From contig JAVKEP010000085.1 in assembly GCA_040221375.1 (NCBI GenBank), forward strand, positions 62,001 to 126,000: a stretch of 64,000 bases of DNA, given 5' to 3'. The notes below the pieces were generated by a model. It had not been told where the DNA came from. It did no database searches and worked only from the letters and a program-made list of their open reading frames with translations. This document shows, in pieces, positions 16,809-24,616 of this stretch. Every line of letters starts with the position of its first letter. The stretch's first letter is position 1. The DNA is from SHAN690 sp040221375. GTDB taxonomy: Bacteria > Bacteroidota > Bacteroidia > Flavobacteriales_G > Salibacteraceae. Both the position numbers and the translations under genes were made by a program.

Positions 16809-18248
16809 TTAATCGAATTTCAAATAGGCCTCTAAGCCATGAATTCCTCCTTCACGTCCAAATCCGCTTTCCTTGTAGCCACCAAAAGGGCTCGTAGGGT
16901 CGAACTTATTGAAGGTATTTGCCCAAATCACTCCTGCCTTCAAGGCTTTGGTGAGTTGAAATATTTTAGAGCCTTTGTCGGTCCACACTCCTGCGCTCAA
17001 TCCGTACGGCGAATTGTTCGCTTTGTCAATCACCTCATCAAGCGTTCGAAATGTCTGGATCGCCAATACGGGTCCGAAGATTTCTTCTTGAGAAATGCGG
17101 TTGCTTTGAGATACGTTGGTGAATAGCGTTGGCTTGCACCAATAGCCTTTCTTGGGGAGTTCACATTTGGGTTGGTAGATCACTGCTCCTTCATCACTCC
17201 CCAGTTTGAGGTAGTGCTCAATGGTCTTCAATTGCTCCTTGGAGTTGATCGCCCCGATGTCCGTGTTTTTATCCAAGGGATCGCCCACCACCAGACTGTC
17301 CATCCTTCGCTTGAGCTTGGCAAGTACTTCTTCGTACACGGTTTCTTGCACAAAAAGACGAGATCCCGCGCAACAGACGTGTCCTTGATTGAAGTAGATT
17401 CCGTTGATGATTCCCTCCACTGCCGCATCGATGGGCGCGTCGTCAAAAATGATGTTGGCAGCTTTACCGCCCAGTTCTAGGGTAACCTTCTTATCACCTT
17501 CAATGGCCGCTTTATAGATGAGCTTTCCTACATCCGTTGATCCCGTAAAGGCCAATTTTTTCGGAGTTGGATGAGCGGTCATCATGGCTCCTGTAGATCC
17601 GTCGCCCGTAATGATGTTGACTACGCCCGGTGGCAATCCCGCTTCTTCAATGACTTCCGCAAGTTTCAACGCCGTAAGTGGCGTGGTCTCCGCAGGTTTC
17701 AGAACAACGGTATTACCGCATGCCAAGGCCGGGGCGATCTTCCAAGCGGCCATCAACAAAGGGAAATTCCAAGGAATGATCTGAGCGGCAACTCCTATTG
17801 CTTTGGGCGTTCGGTTAGGAAAAGCGTAAGACAACTTGTCTGCCCACCCTGCATAGTAAAAGAAATGCGCGGCAGCCAACGGAATATCAATGTCGCGCGC
17901 TTCACGTATGGGCTTGCCTCCATCCATGGACTCAATGACCGCGAACTCACGGCTTTTCTCTTGGATCATACGCGCAATGCGGTAGATGTACTTCCCGCGT
18001 TCGGCACCGCTCAACTTACTCCACGATTTGAACGCTTCATCCGCAGCCTTGAATGCAGCGTCAACGTCTTTCGCGCCAGCTTGCGCAACGGATGCGATCT
18101 GTTTCTCACAGGACGGATCTACGGTATCAAAGTACTTCCCCGAGGCAGGTTTCTTCCACTTGCCACCGATAAAAAGGCCGTATTGAGCCTTCAATTTTAT
18201 ATGTGTTGCGCTCTCTGGCGCTGGAGATAGATTCCAATCTTTAGACAT
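16809..18248 (-). CDS. Aldehyde dehydrogenase (NAD-dependent)
   Basis: 479 residues, full length for the family. It has the NAD-binding IIPWNFPLL, VLKPAETTPLTAL and FTGSTDVGK segments, the general-base LELGGKAANII and the catalytic cysteine region FNQGHVCCAGSR, then EEIFGPVLAI. It lies between deoC (30 bp upstream) and the truncated dehydrogenase (13 bp downstream), all co-directional. DeoC releases acetaldehyde, which this enzyme would oxidise to acetate; that link is inference from the operon. The paired active and inactive dehydrogenases suggest the ALDH16 family. Confidence 0.93.
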   Translation of the reverse strand: MSKDWNLSPAPESATHIKLKAQYGLFIGGKWKKPASGKYFDTVDPSCEKQIASVAQAGAKDVDAAFKAADEAFKSWSKLSGAERGKYIYRIARMIQEKSREFAVIESMDGGKPIREARDIDIPLAAAHFFYYAGWADKLSYAFPNRTPKAIGVAAQIIPWNFPLLMAAWKIAPALACGNTVVLKPAETTPLTALKLAEVIEEAGLPPGVVNIITGDGSTGAMMTAHPTPKKLAFTGSTDVGKLIYKAAIEGDKKVTLELGGKAANIIFDDAPIDAAVEGIINGIYFNQGHVCCAGSRLFVQETVYEEVLAKLKRRMDSLVVGDPLDKNTDIGAINSKEQLKTIEHYLKLGSDEGAVIYQPKCELPKKGYWCKPTLFTNVSQSNRISQEEIFGPVLAIQTFRTLDEVIDKANNSPYGLSAGVWTDKGSKIFQLTKALKAGVIWANTFNKFDPTSPFGGYKESGFGREGGIHGLEAYLKFD

Positions 18249-18278
18249 ACTGATCTGTTCCTTGTATCATTTTACCGT

Positions 18279-19193
18279 TCAATCTTTAGAGAAGTAATGC
18301 GCCGCCTGATAGATACCCTTCTCCTGTTTCCGTAATTGCATCAAGATGTCATTGGCCAAACGACTCGCGCCAAAGCGGAAATACTCGTTCGTGAGCCACG
18401 CTGCTCCCAGAACTTCCTTCACCATCATTAAATAATGTAGGGCGCTTTTTGCGTCGGATATGCCGCCAGCAGGCTTCATTCCTACCTGAACTCCGGTTCG
18501 GTGAAAGTGGTCTGAAATGGCGTGGAGCATTACTAGGGTGACCTGCATGTTTGCGGCCTGTCCGATCTTTCCTGTGCTTGTTTTGATAAATGCCGGATTT
18601 GCGAGTAAGGCTAGGTCAGCGGCTTTGCGCACGTCGTCTAAGGTTCCTAACTCACCGGTTTCTAAAATCACTTTCAGCCGCACGTCGTGTTGAAGACAGA
18701 CTTCGTTTACTCCCTTTATCTCATCCAGCACGTAGTTGTATTCGCCCTGAAGAAACTTCCCTCTCGATATCACCATGTCCACTTCATCGGCTCCTTCATC
18801 GATCGCAAATTTGGTTTCCTCCAATTTCTGTCGCAAGGTAGATTGGCCGCTTGGAAAATAGGTCGCTACCGACGCTACTTTCACCGCGCTGCCTTTTAGC
18901 GCCTCTTTAGCACTGCGCACAAGCGTGGGGTAAACGCAAACTGCCGCAACGGAAGGAATACCTTCCATATCGTCATGCGGATGCATAGCCTTGTAGCACA
19001 TTTGTCGGACCTTCTGAGGGGTATCGGCTCCTTCAAGTGTCGTGAGGTCGATCATATTCAACGCCATTCGCAGGCCTTGGCTTTTGGCCGCCGTTTTAAT
19101 GCTTCTCGACTTGATCCGTGCAATGCGGTCATTCACACCCATAAGATCCACCGGAACGGACAACAATCCCTCGATTTTAGCTTTGCTTGTCAT
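18279..19193 (-). CDS. deoC: Deoxyribose-phosphate aldolase
   Basis: Class I aldolase splitting 2-deoxyribose-5-phosphate into glyceraldehyde-3-phosphate and acetaldehyde in deoxynucleoside catabolism. Both catalytic lysines are visible: the Schiff-base Lys in FIKTSTGK and the second in GMKPAGGI. VILETGEL and DEVDMVIS are further family motifs. About 304 residues, longer than the E. coli enzyme because of an N-terminal extension, like the eukaryotic-type enzymes. The frame opens at a TTG (19202) inside a promoter element; the ATG at 19193 is preferred. It leads the ALDH pair. Confidence 0.95.
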   Translation of the reverse strand: MTSKAKIEGLLSVPVDLMGVNDRIARIKSRSIKTAAKSQGLRMALNMIDLTTLEGADTPQKVRQMCYKAMHPHDDMEGIPSVAAVCVYPTLVRSAKEALKGSAVKVASVATYFPSGQSTLRQKLEETKFAIDEGADEVDMVISRGKFLQGEYNYVLDEIKGVNEVCLQHDVRLKVILETGELGTLDDVRKAADLALLANPAFIKTSTGKIGQAANMQVTLVMLHAISDHFHRTGVQVGMKPAGGISDAKSALHYLMMVKEVLGAAWLTNEYFRFGASRLANDILMQLRKQEKGIYQAAHYFSKD

Positions 19194-19199
19194 GGTTCG

Positions 19200-19227
19200 C
19201 AAAGCTAGCGGAAATCGGAAAAGACAA
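19200..19227 (-). promoter_or_regulatory. Promoter of deoC, very close to the start codon
   Basis: Minus-strand TTG (19227-19225), a 17-nt spacer, then TAGCTTTG (19207-19200), a full -7 match. It ends only 6 nt before the ATG at 19193, so the transcript probably has little or no leader. Confidence 0.5.
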
Positions 19228-19308
19228 CCCTGGGAATGGCAAAAGCTTTAGTCTATAGAATTAGTAGATTAAATTAGAATAATGCGCGGATAAGCGTATT
19301 GATATTCA

Positions 19309-19316
19309 TACATTTG
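19309..19316 (+). promoter_or_regulatory. Candidate -7 element for cysCDN
   Basis: TACATTTG, a full TAnnTTTG match, ends 10 nt before the cysC ATG (19327) in the 124-bp intergenic region shared with divergent deoC. No good -33 TTTG is visible at the usual distance. Nothing else stands out in this spacer except its AT-richness. Confidence 0.4.
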
Positions 19317-19326
19317 CGCGCTCTTT

Positions 19327-19938
19327 ATGAAGGACGAGGGAAACAATATTCACAGCGTATTTGACGAGCTCATTCAGAAATCGGAAAAGGAATCCTTTTT
19401 GAAACAGCGCGCGAAAGTGGTTTGGATGACCGGCCTATCCGGATCTGGAAAAACGACATTGGCGAAATACCTCGAGAGAAAGTTGATGGAAAGTGGCTAT
19501 TTCTCTAAGCTCTTGGACGGCGATAACGTTCGCACCGGGCTCAACAAAGGCCTCGGTTTCAGCGAAGCAGATCGCGAAGAAAACATTCGACGCATCGCCG
19601 AGGTGTCGAAGCTCTTTACCGAAGGTGGTATAATTTGCATCAACTGCTTTGTCAGTCCTACGCAAGAAATCAGAAGAAAGGCGAAAGAGATCATCGGCGA
19701 AGATTTTTTGGAGGTATTCATCAATACCCCGTTGGAAGAGTGTGAGAAGCGCGACGTCAAAGGCTTGTACAAAAAAGCCAGGGCTGGTGAAATCAAGAAC
19801 TTCACCGGCATTTCGTCTCCCTTTGAATCACCGACCTCTCCTTCCATTGAAATAAAAACAAAAGGCAAGACCATTGAAGCATCGGGCGATGAGCTCTTCG
19901 AAAAGCTATTGCCGTTCATTCAAATAGAAAGACCATGA
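19327..19938 (+). CDS. cysC: Adenylylsulfate (APS) kinase
   Basis: Phosphorylates APS to PAPS, the activated sulfate donor. 203 residues with P-loop GLSGSGKTT near residue 38, DGDNVRTGLNKGLGFS and the INCFVSPTQEIRR segment of the family. It starts an operon with cysD (ATGA overlap at 19935) and cysN. Having a stand-alone kinase beside CysDN shows that PAPS itself is made, either for reduction via PAPS reductase or for sulfotransferases. No reductase gene lies in the window. Confidence 0.96.
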   Translation: MKDEGNNIHSVFDELIQKSEKESFLKQRAKVVWMTGLSGSGKTTLAKYLERKLMESGYFSKLLDGDNVRTGLNKGLGFSEADREENIRRIAEVSKLFTEGGIICINCFVSPTQEIRRKAKEIIGEDFLEVFINTPLEECEKRDVKGLYKKARAGEIKNFTGISSPFESPTSPSIEIKTKGKTIEASGDELFEKLLPFIQIERP

Positions 19939-20837
19939 AATACAATTTGACACACCTGAAAGAATTGGAATCAGAGGCGATCTTCATCATCCGTGAAGTG
20001 GTAGCTCAGTTTGACAACCCCGCCCTGCTGTTTTCAGGTGGTAAGGACTCCATCCTTTGCTACCATCTAGCAAAGAAGGCGTTTTGGCCTGCGAAAATTC
20101 CTTTTCCATTGGTACACGTTGACACTGGCCATAACTTCCCTGAAACGATTGCATTTAGAGATGCCTTGGTTAAAAAGGATGGCGTGGAGCTGATCGTAGG
20201 GTCAGTTCAGAAGAGCATTGACGAAGGCAAAGTCAAAGAAGAGTCAGGCTACAATGCCAGCCGGAATGGTTTGCAAACGGTGACATTGCTTGAAACCATA
20301 GAGACGAACAAATTTGACGCATGCATGGGGGGTGCGCGAAGAGACGAAGAAAAAGCCCGCGCTAAGGAACGCTTCTTTTCGCACCGAGATGAATTTGGTC
20401 AGTGGGACCCTAAAAACCAACGCCCTGAGCTTTGGAACCTATTCAACGGCATGAAAAATTTCGGCGAAAACTTCCGAATTTTTCCGATCAGCAACTGGAC
20501 TGAAATGGACGTTTGGCAGTACATTTTACACGAAAACATCGAACTTCCTTCGCTTTATTTCTCCCATGAGCGGGAGGTCTTTCTCCGCGATGGCGTTATC
20601 TACTCTGACGGAGAATTCATGGAGAAGCGACCGGATGAAAAGCTCGAAAAACGAATCGTCCGCTTTCGAACAATCGGAGACATGACCTGCACTGGAGCAG
20701 TTGAATCCCCCGCAGACGATTTGGCGAAAATCATTGAAGAGGTAGCTGCCACGCGAACCACTGAACGAGGAACTCGATCTGACGACAAACGGTCTGAAGC
20801 CGCGATGGAAGACCGCAAGAAGCAGGGGTACTTCTAA
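19935..20837 (+). CDS. cysD: Sulfate adenylyltransferase subunit 2
   Basis: 300-residue catalytic subunit that makes APS from sulfate and ATP, paired with the GTPase CysN. It has the PP-loop SGGKDSILCYHLA near residue 34 and the VDTGHNFPE, RRDEEKARAKER and WTEMDVWQY blocks typical of CysD. The last part (EDRKKQGYF) is the usual C-terminus. It overlaps cysC by 4 bp and is followed by cysN after 42 bp. Confidence 0.97.
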   Translation: MKYNLTHLKELESEAIFIIREVVAQFDNPALLFSGGKDSILCYHLAKKAFWPAKIPFPLVHVDTGHNFPETIAFRDALVKKDGVELIVGSVQKSIDEGKVKEESGYNASRNGLQTVTLLETIETNKFDACMGGARRDEEKARAKERFFSHRDEFGQWDPKNQRPELWNLFNGMKNFGENFRIFPISNWTEMDVWQYILHENIELPSLYFSHEREVFLRDGVIYSDGEFMEKRPDEKLEKRIVRFRTIGDMTCTGAVESPADDLAKIIEEVAATRTTERGTRSDDKRSEAAMEDRKKQGYF

Positions 20838-20879
20838 CACAAGCATTCGAATACAAGACAACAGAAAGAACACACTGAC

Positions 20880-22151
20880 ATGAGCGATACCACAGGATAT
20901 TTAGATATGGAGCTGCTGCGCTTTACAACAGCAGGTAGCGTAGACGACGGCAAGAGCACCCTGATCGGCCGTTTGCTGTACGATAGCAAGGCCATTTTCC
21001 AGGATCAAATGGAAGCGGTTGAAAAGGCCAGCAAGCGCATCGGAGGAGAAGGTGAGGTCAATTTGGCGTTGCTTACCGATGGACTCCGTTCCGAACGCGA
21101 GCAAGGCATCACCATCGACGTTGCGTATCGGTACTTTGCTACGCCCAAGCGAAAATTCATCATTGCAGATACCCCCGGACACATTCAGTACACCCGAAAC
21201 ATGGTAACGGGAGCCAGCACGGCTAATCTTGCAATCATCTTGGTAGACGCGCGTCACGGATTGGTTGAGCAGACCGCTCGCCACAGCTTCATCGCTTCCC
21301 TTCTAGGAATCAAGCACGTCATCTATTGCATCAACAAGATGGACCTCGTGGACTATTCACAAGAGCGTTACGAAGAAATCAAGGATTCATTGGACGAATT
21401 CACATCTAAACTAGAGATCAGCGACATCCGCTACATTCCCATCAGCGCGCTTTTCGGCGATAACGTCGTAGACCGCTCGAAGAAGATGGATTGGTATGAG
21501 GGTTCTACGCTTCTGTACACCTTGGAAACCGTTCACATCGCAAGCGACTCCAATCACGTAGATTGTCGTTTTCCAGTGCAAACGGTGATTCGACCGCAAA
21601 CTACAGAGCATCACGATTACAGAGGCTATGCGGGCCGTGTAGCGGGTGGAATATTCAAGAAAGGGGATGAGGTAATCGTCCTGCCTTCTGGATTCACCTC
21701 AAAAATTTCGAAGATTGACAGCTACGATGGAGAAATTGAAGAGGCGTTTCCACCGATGAGCTGCACGCTGATGCTCGAAGACGACATAGATGTAAGCCGC
21801 GGCGACATGATCGTCAGGGTCAACAATCAGCCGGACGTTTCTCAGGACCATGAAATGATGGTTTGCTGGATGAGCCAGCGGCCATTGCAGTTGAACGGTA
21901 AGTACGCCGTGAAACATACTTCTCGCTCCGCACGGTGCATCATTAAAGACATCCGCTACAAGGTTGACATCAATTCTTTGCACCGATTAGAAGAAGACAA
22001 AGACATCAAGATGAACGACATCGCTCGGATCACGATTCGTACGACGGTTCCACTTTTTACCGATCGCTATCAACGCAACCGCAATACGGGCAGCATCATC
22101 TTGATTGATGAGAACACAAATGAGACGGTCGGCGCAGGAATGATCCTCTAG
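20880..22151 (+). CDS. cysN: Sulfate adenylyltransferase subunit 1 (GTPase)
   Basis: GTPase subunit that drives APS formation by GTP hydrolysis. G1 is GSVDDGKSTLIGR, G2/G3 are QGITIDVAYRYF and DTPGHIQYTRNM, and G4 is INKMD. EF-Tu-like domains II and III follow. 423 residues, so it is a stand-alone CysN and not a CysNC fusion, consistent with the separate cysC upstream. It converges on the TonB-like gene with 13 bp between the stops. Confidence 0.97.
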   Translation: MSDTTGYLDMELLRFTTAGSVDDGKSTLIGRLLYDSKAIFQDQMEAVEKASKRIGGEGEVNLALLTDGLRSEREQGITIDVAYRYFATPKRKFIIADTPGHIQYTRNMVTGASTANLAIILVDARHGLVEQTARHSFIASLLGIKHVIYCINKMDLVDYSQERYEEIKDSLDEFTSKLEISDIRYIPISALFGDNVVDRSKKMDWYEGSTLLYTLETVHIASDSNHVDCRFPVQTVIRPQTTEHHDYRGYAGRVAGGIFKKGDEVIVLPSGFTSKISKIDSYDGEIEEAFPPMSCTLMLEDDIDVSRGDMIVRVNNQPDVSQDHEMMVCWMSQRPLQLNGKYAVKHTSRSARCIIKDIRYKVDINSLHRLEEDKDIKMNDIARITIRTTVPLFTDRYQRNRNTGSIILIDENTNETVGAGMIL

Positions 22152-22164
22152 TTTTCGACTTTCG

Positions 22165-22848
22165 TCATTGTATGGCGAATTTCACTGGGAGTTTCATGTA
22201 GACGGGAACCTTCCTTGGTCCTTGTTGTCCCGGTTTCCACTTGGGCATGTTCTTGATCAGCCGGATTACTTCGTCGGTAAGGGTAAAGTGCGGCGAGCCC
22301 AACACCTCGAATGAGCTTTCGTCGATTTCACCTTTTGCGTTCACTGCAAACTTGATGTACACCGTCCCTTGGATACCGTTGAACTTCGCGTAGTCAGGAT
22401 ACCTTAAGTGTTTCCCGATATAAGCTGCGAGTCCTGGTTCACCCCCAGGGAATTCTGGATACATATCAGGGAACTCCATCGGAACAATGACAGGAGCAAC
22501 AGCCGTCTCTACCGTTACCATTTCGTCCAACCAAGAAAGATCGATATCTGGCAAGTCAAGCTGATCTGAGTTGTCAACCTCCTGAACCGTAAATTCAGGC
22601 ACGATGCTGGCTGTCACCACCCGATTCCAGTCCGTTTTCGGTGTTGGGGGTGGTTTTGGCAGGGCTTTGGTGATGGGAATCGGGTCTTCCTCAATCCAGT
22701 CGATCGGTTCCACCGACCCAAACGTGAATTGTTGACCGTCAAAAGGCTTACCGTGTTCGAGCGCACAAAGCGACGCCGCTAAGGCAATGGTCAAGCCCAA
22801 GAGCATTCTGAATGTGGGCTTTTCTTCTTGAGGGTTTGCTGACATCAT
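22165..22848 (-). CDS. TonB-like energy transducer
   Basis: About 228 residues from ATG 22848. The frame runs back to 22947, but that would place a 33-residue tail before the membrane anchor. There is one N-terminal membrane helix (RMLLGLTIALAASLCALEHG), a short proline/lysine linker (LPKPPPTPK) and a C-terminal TonB domain starting YPEFPGGEPGLAAYIG with GIQGTVYIKFAVNAKGEI and MPKWKPG. This domain normally contacts TonB-box receptors in the outer membrane. It is a paralogue of the gene upstream, separated from it by a strong terminator, so it should have its own promoter. Confidence 0.87.
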   Translation of the reverse strand: MMSANPQEEKPTFRMLLGLTIALAASLCALEHGKPFDGQQFTFGSVEPIDWIEEDPIPITKALPKPPPTPKTDWNRVVTASIVPEFTVQEVDNSDQLDLPDIDLSWLDEMVTVETAVAPVIVPMEFPDMYPEFPGGEPGLAAYIGKHLRYPDYAKFNGIQGTVYIKFAVNAKGEIDESSFEVLGSPHFTLTDEVIRLIKNMPKWKPGQQGPRKVPVYMKLPVKFAIQ

Positions 22849-22945
22849 ATCAAGTGGATTTGAACAGCTAACGTTGATTCGCAAGATTCCATTGCCTTCG
22901 CTACCGCTTCCCTGAGAATACGGCGTACATGGTTGAGTGAACACC

Positions 22946-22971
22946 AAAAAAAAGCCCCGATCACTCGGGGC
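22946..22971 (-). terminator. Rho-independent terminator after the upstream TonB gene
   Basis: Seven-pair perfect stem (22954-22960 with 22965-22971, GCCCCGA/TCGGGGC, loop TCAC). On the minus strand it is followed by eight T (22953-22946). It lies 23 bp after the stop of the 22994-23668 gene. Confidence 0.88.
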
Positions 22972-22993
22972 CTTCTTGTGTTTTTGTTCTCAG

Positions 22994-23668
22994 TTACTTA
23001 AGAATGAACCTGAAGGGTAGTTTGTAATAAACCCGAACCGATTTACCCCGCTGACGGCCTGGTTTCCAATCCGGCATGCCTTTCACAACTCGGATCGCTT
23101 CCGCATCCAACGCTGGGTGAACGCCGCGGAGAATGGTAATCATGTCATCGTTAATCGACCCATCTTCCATTACGACAAACTGTACGTAAACGATACCTTG
23201 GATGCCTGCGTCCTTGGCAATGGCCGGGAATTTTGTGTTCTTTCCGAGGTATTCAAACAAGGCGCGTTCACCACCCGGGAATTCTGGGTTCTCCTCCACA
23301 ATCGTAAAGATCTGAGGTTCTTCAGCGGTTTCTTCAGGAATGTCAACGAACTCGATGATCTCGTCCTCATCGCTTTCTGTATCCTCAATCTCCAATTCAT
23401 CTTCGAGTTCCTCGTCATCTTCTACAATCTCGATGATCGTAGTTTGTGGTGGTGGGGGCGGCGGGGGTGGAGGTTGTTGCTGGGTGATTGGAATCATTTC
23501 CTCCTCCTCCAGCTCAATGTCGAGCTCGCCGAGTTTTCCTACGTCGCCTTCGTACTGCGTCCATTCAAAGGCCACAAGTACTACGCCCAGTGATAAAAGC
23601 AAACCGATTAGGAAGTATACTCCCTTCTTGTTCTCAATGTCAGCTTCTGGATTCTTTTTTAATTGCAT
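22994..23668 (-). CDS. TonB-family energy transducer with acidic linker
   Basis: 224 residues: a single membrane anchor (about 17-35), a nine-proline run (QQQPPPPPPPPPQ), a strikingly acidic periplasmic linker (EDDEELEDELEIEDTESDED), and the C-terminal TonB fold (EFPGGERALFEYLG, GIQGIVYVQFVV, MPDWKPGRQRG). The acidic linker is common in Bacteroidota TonB proteins and replaces the Pro-Lys linker of enterobacteria. It passes proton-motive force to SusC-type and other TonB-dependent receptors. It is terminated before the second TonB gene. Confidence 0.93.
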   Translation of the reverse strand: MQLKKNPEADIENKKGVYFLIGLLLSLGVVLVAFEWTQYEGDVGKLGELDIELEEEEMIPITQQQPPPPPPPPPQTTIIEIVEDDEELEDELEIEDTESDEDEIIEFVDIPEETAEEPQIFTIVEENPEFPGGERALFEYLGKNTKFPAIAKDAGIQGIVYVQFVVMEDGSINDDMITILRGVHPALDAEAIRVVKGMPDWKPGRQRGKSVRVYYKLPFRFILK

Positions 23669-23758
23669 ACGCTTTTCGCATTTCGACGACCAAAATAGTC
23701 ACAAGCATTGGGAATGTAAACCCAAAGGGACTAATTTTTAATCAATTTTAGTTTTTGG

Positions 23759-24136
23759 TCATAAATACCCTTTAACGCCGTATACCGCTCCGAACGCGGC
23801 CAATCCAGCAGCTGCCCCTAGGGTATTGAATACCATATCCATCAACTCAATCGACCTTCCGATGAAAATGGTCCCTTGTAAAAACTCGATGACTACGCCA
23901 TAGACGACAGCTAGAACAAAGACTTTACGCATGGTTTGCTTGCGTAAGACTCGAAAGGCGGATTGTTTGATAAAGCCTTCGGTTAGGATAAAGCTCAACA
24001 CCCCAAACAGGATTAGATGGATGACGAAATCCACATTTTCCATTTTGGAGCTTTCGAACTGATCTCCTGGCAACCCGCAAAGCACGAGAATCAGAACTGC
24101 CCAAGATAAACCTAGGTAGTTGTACTTGAGGAACAT
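23759..24136 (-). CDS. VanZ-like membrane protein
   Basis: 125 residues with four hydrophobic helices and the VanZ-family motif region GRSIELMDMVFNTLGAAAG, where Arg, Asp and Asn are conserved. In Bacteroidota a small VanZ-like gene regularly follows gcvH next to sprA; its role is not established. It is 4 bp downstream of gcvH and so probably co-transcribed with it. Confidence 0.85.
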   Translation of the reverse strand: MFLKYNYLGLSWAVLILVLCGLPGDQFESSKMENVDFVIHLILFGVLSFILTEGFIKQSAFRVLRKQTMRKVFVLAVVYGVVIEFLQGTIFIGRSIELMDMVFNTLGAAAGLAAFGAVYGVKGYL

Positions 24137-24140
24137 GGAA

Positions 24141-24521
24141 TCAAGCTCCTATTTCAGCCTTGTAATCTTCGGCCGAGAGAAGGTCTTCCACTTGAGAGGT
24201 ATCCGACATCTTCACTTTGATCATCCATCCTTCACCGTAAGGATCACTGTTAACCGTTTCCGGTGCATCTGTCAAGGCAGCATTCACTTCGATGACTTCT
24301 CCAGCGAGAGGCATGAACAGGTCCGATACTGTTTTAACGGCCTCAACCGTTCCGAACACTTCTTCCTGATCTAAACTTTCGCCTTCAGATTCAATCTCGA
24401 TGTATACAACGTCACCCAATTCGCCTTGCGCGTAGTCTGTAACGCCGATGATGGCTGTATCACCTTCCACTCTCACCCACTCGTGATCTTTGGTGTACTT
24501 CAAGTCTGTAGGAATGTTCAT
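24141..24521 (-). CDS. gcvH: Glycine cleavage system H protein
   Basis: 126 residues. Lipoyl carrier of the glycine cleavage complex; the modified Lys lies in VEAVKTVSDL, and the N-terminal YTKDHEWVRVEGD and C-terminal DPYGEGWMIKV segments are typical. The T and P proteins are not in the window. It follows sprA and precedes vanZ, the usual Flavobacteriia order. A -7 element upstream gives it its own promoter. Confidence 0.97.
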   Translation of the reverse strand: MNIPTDLKYTKDHEWVRVEGDTAIIGVTDYAQGELGDVVYIEIESEGESLDQEEVFGTVEAVKTVSDLFMPLAGEVIEVNAALTDAPETVNSDPYGEGWMIKVKMSDTSQVEDLLSAEDYKAEIGA

Positions 24522-24538
24522 ATCGCTAAATATTTGGA

Positions 24539-24546
24539 CAAACCTA
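24539..24546 (-). promoter_or_regulatory. Candidate -7 element for gcvH
   Basis: TAGGTTTG on the minus strand, full match, ending 17 nt before the ATG at 24521. A partial -33 (TCTG) lies 19 nt upstream. It sits in the 95-bp sprA-gcvH gap. Confidence 0.45.
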
Positions 24547-24616
24547 CATGAATCTTTTTAGGGAGCAGAAGCATTACTGGCTAAATAATCAAGGCTTTTG
24601 AACGAGGTATTCACAC

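Noticed and set aside
17571..18230. Long plus-strand open frame (219 aa) opposite the aldehyde dehydrogenase
   Set aside because: It lies wholly within a confident gene on the other strand, has no family features and is explained by codon use.
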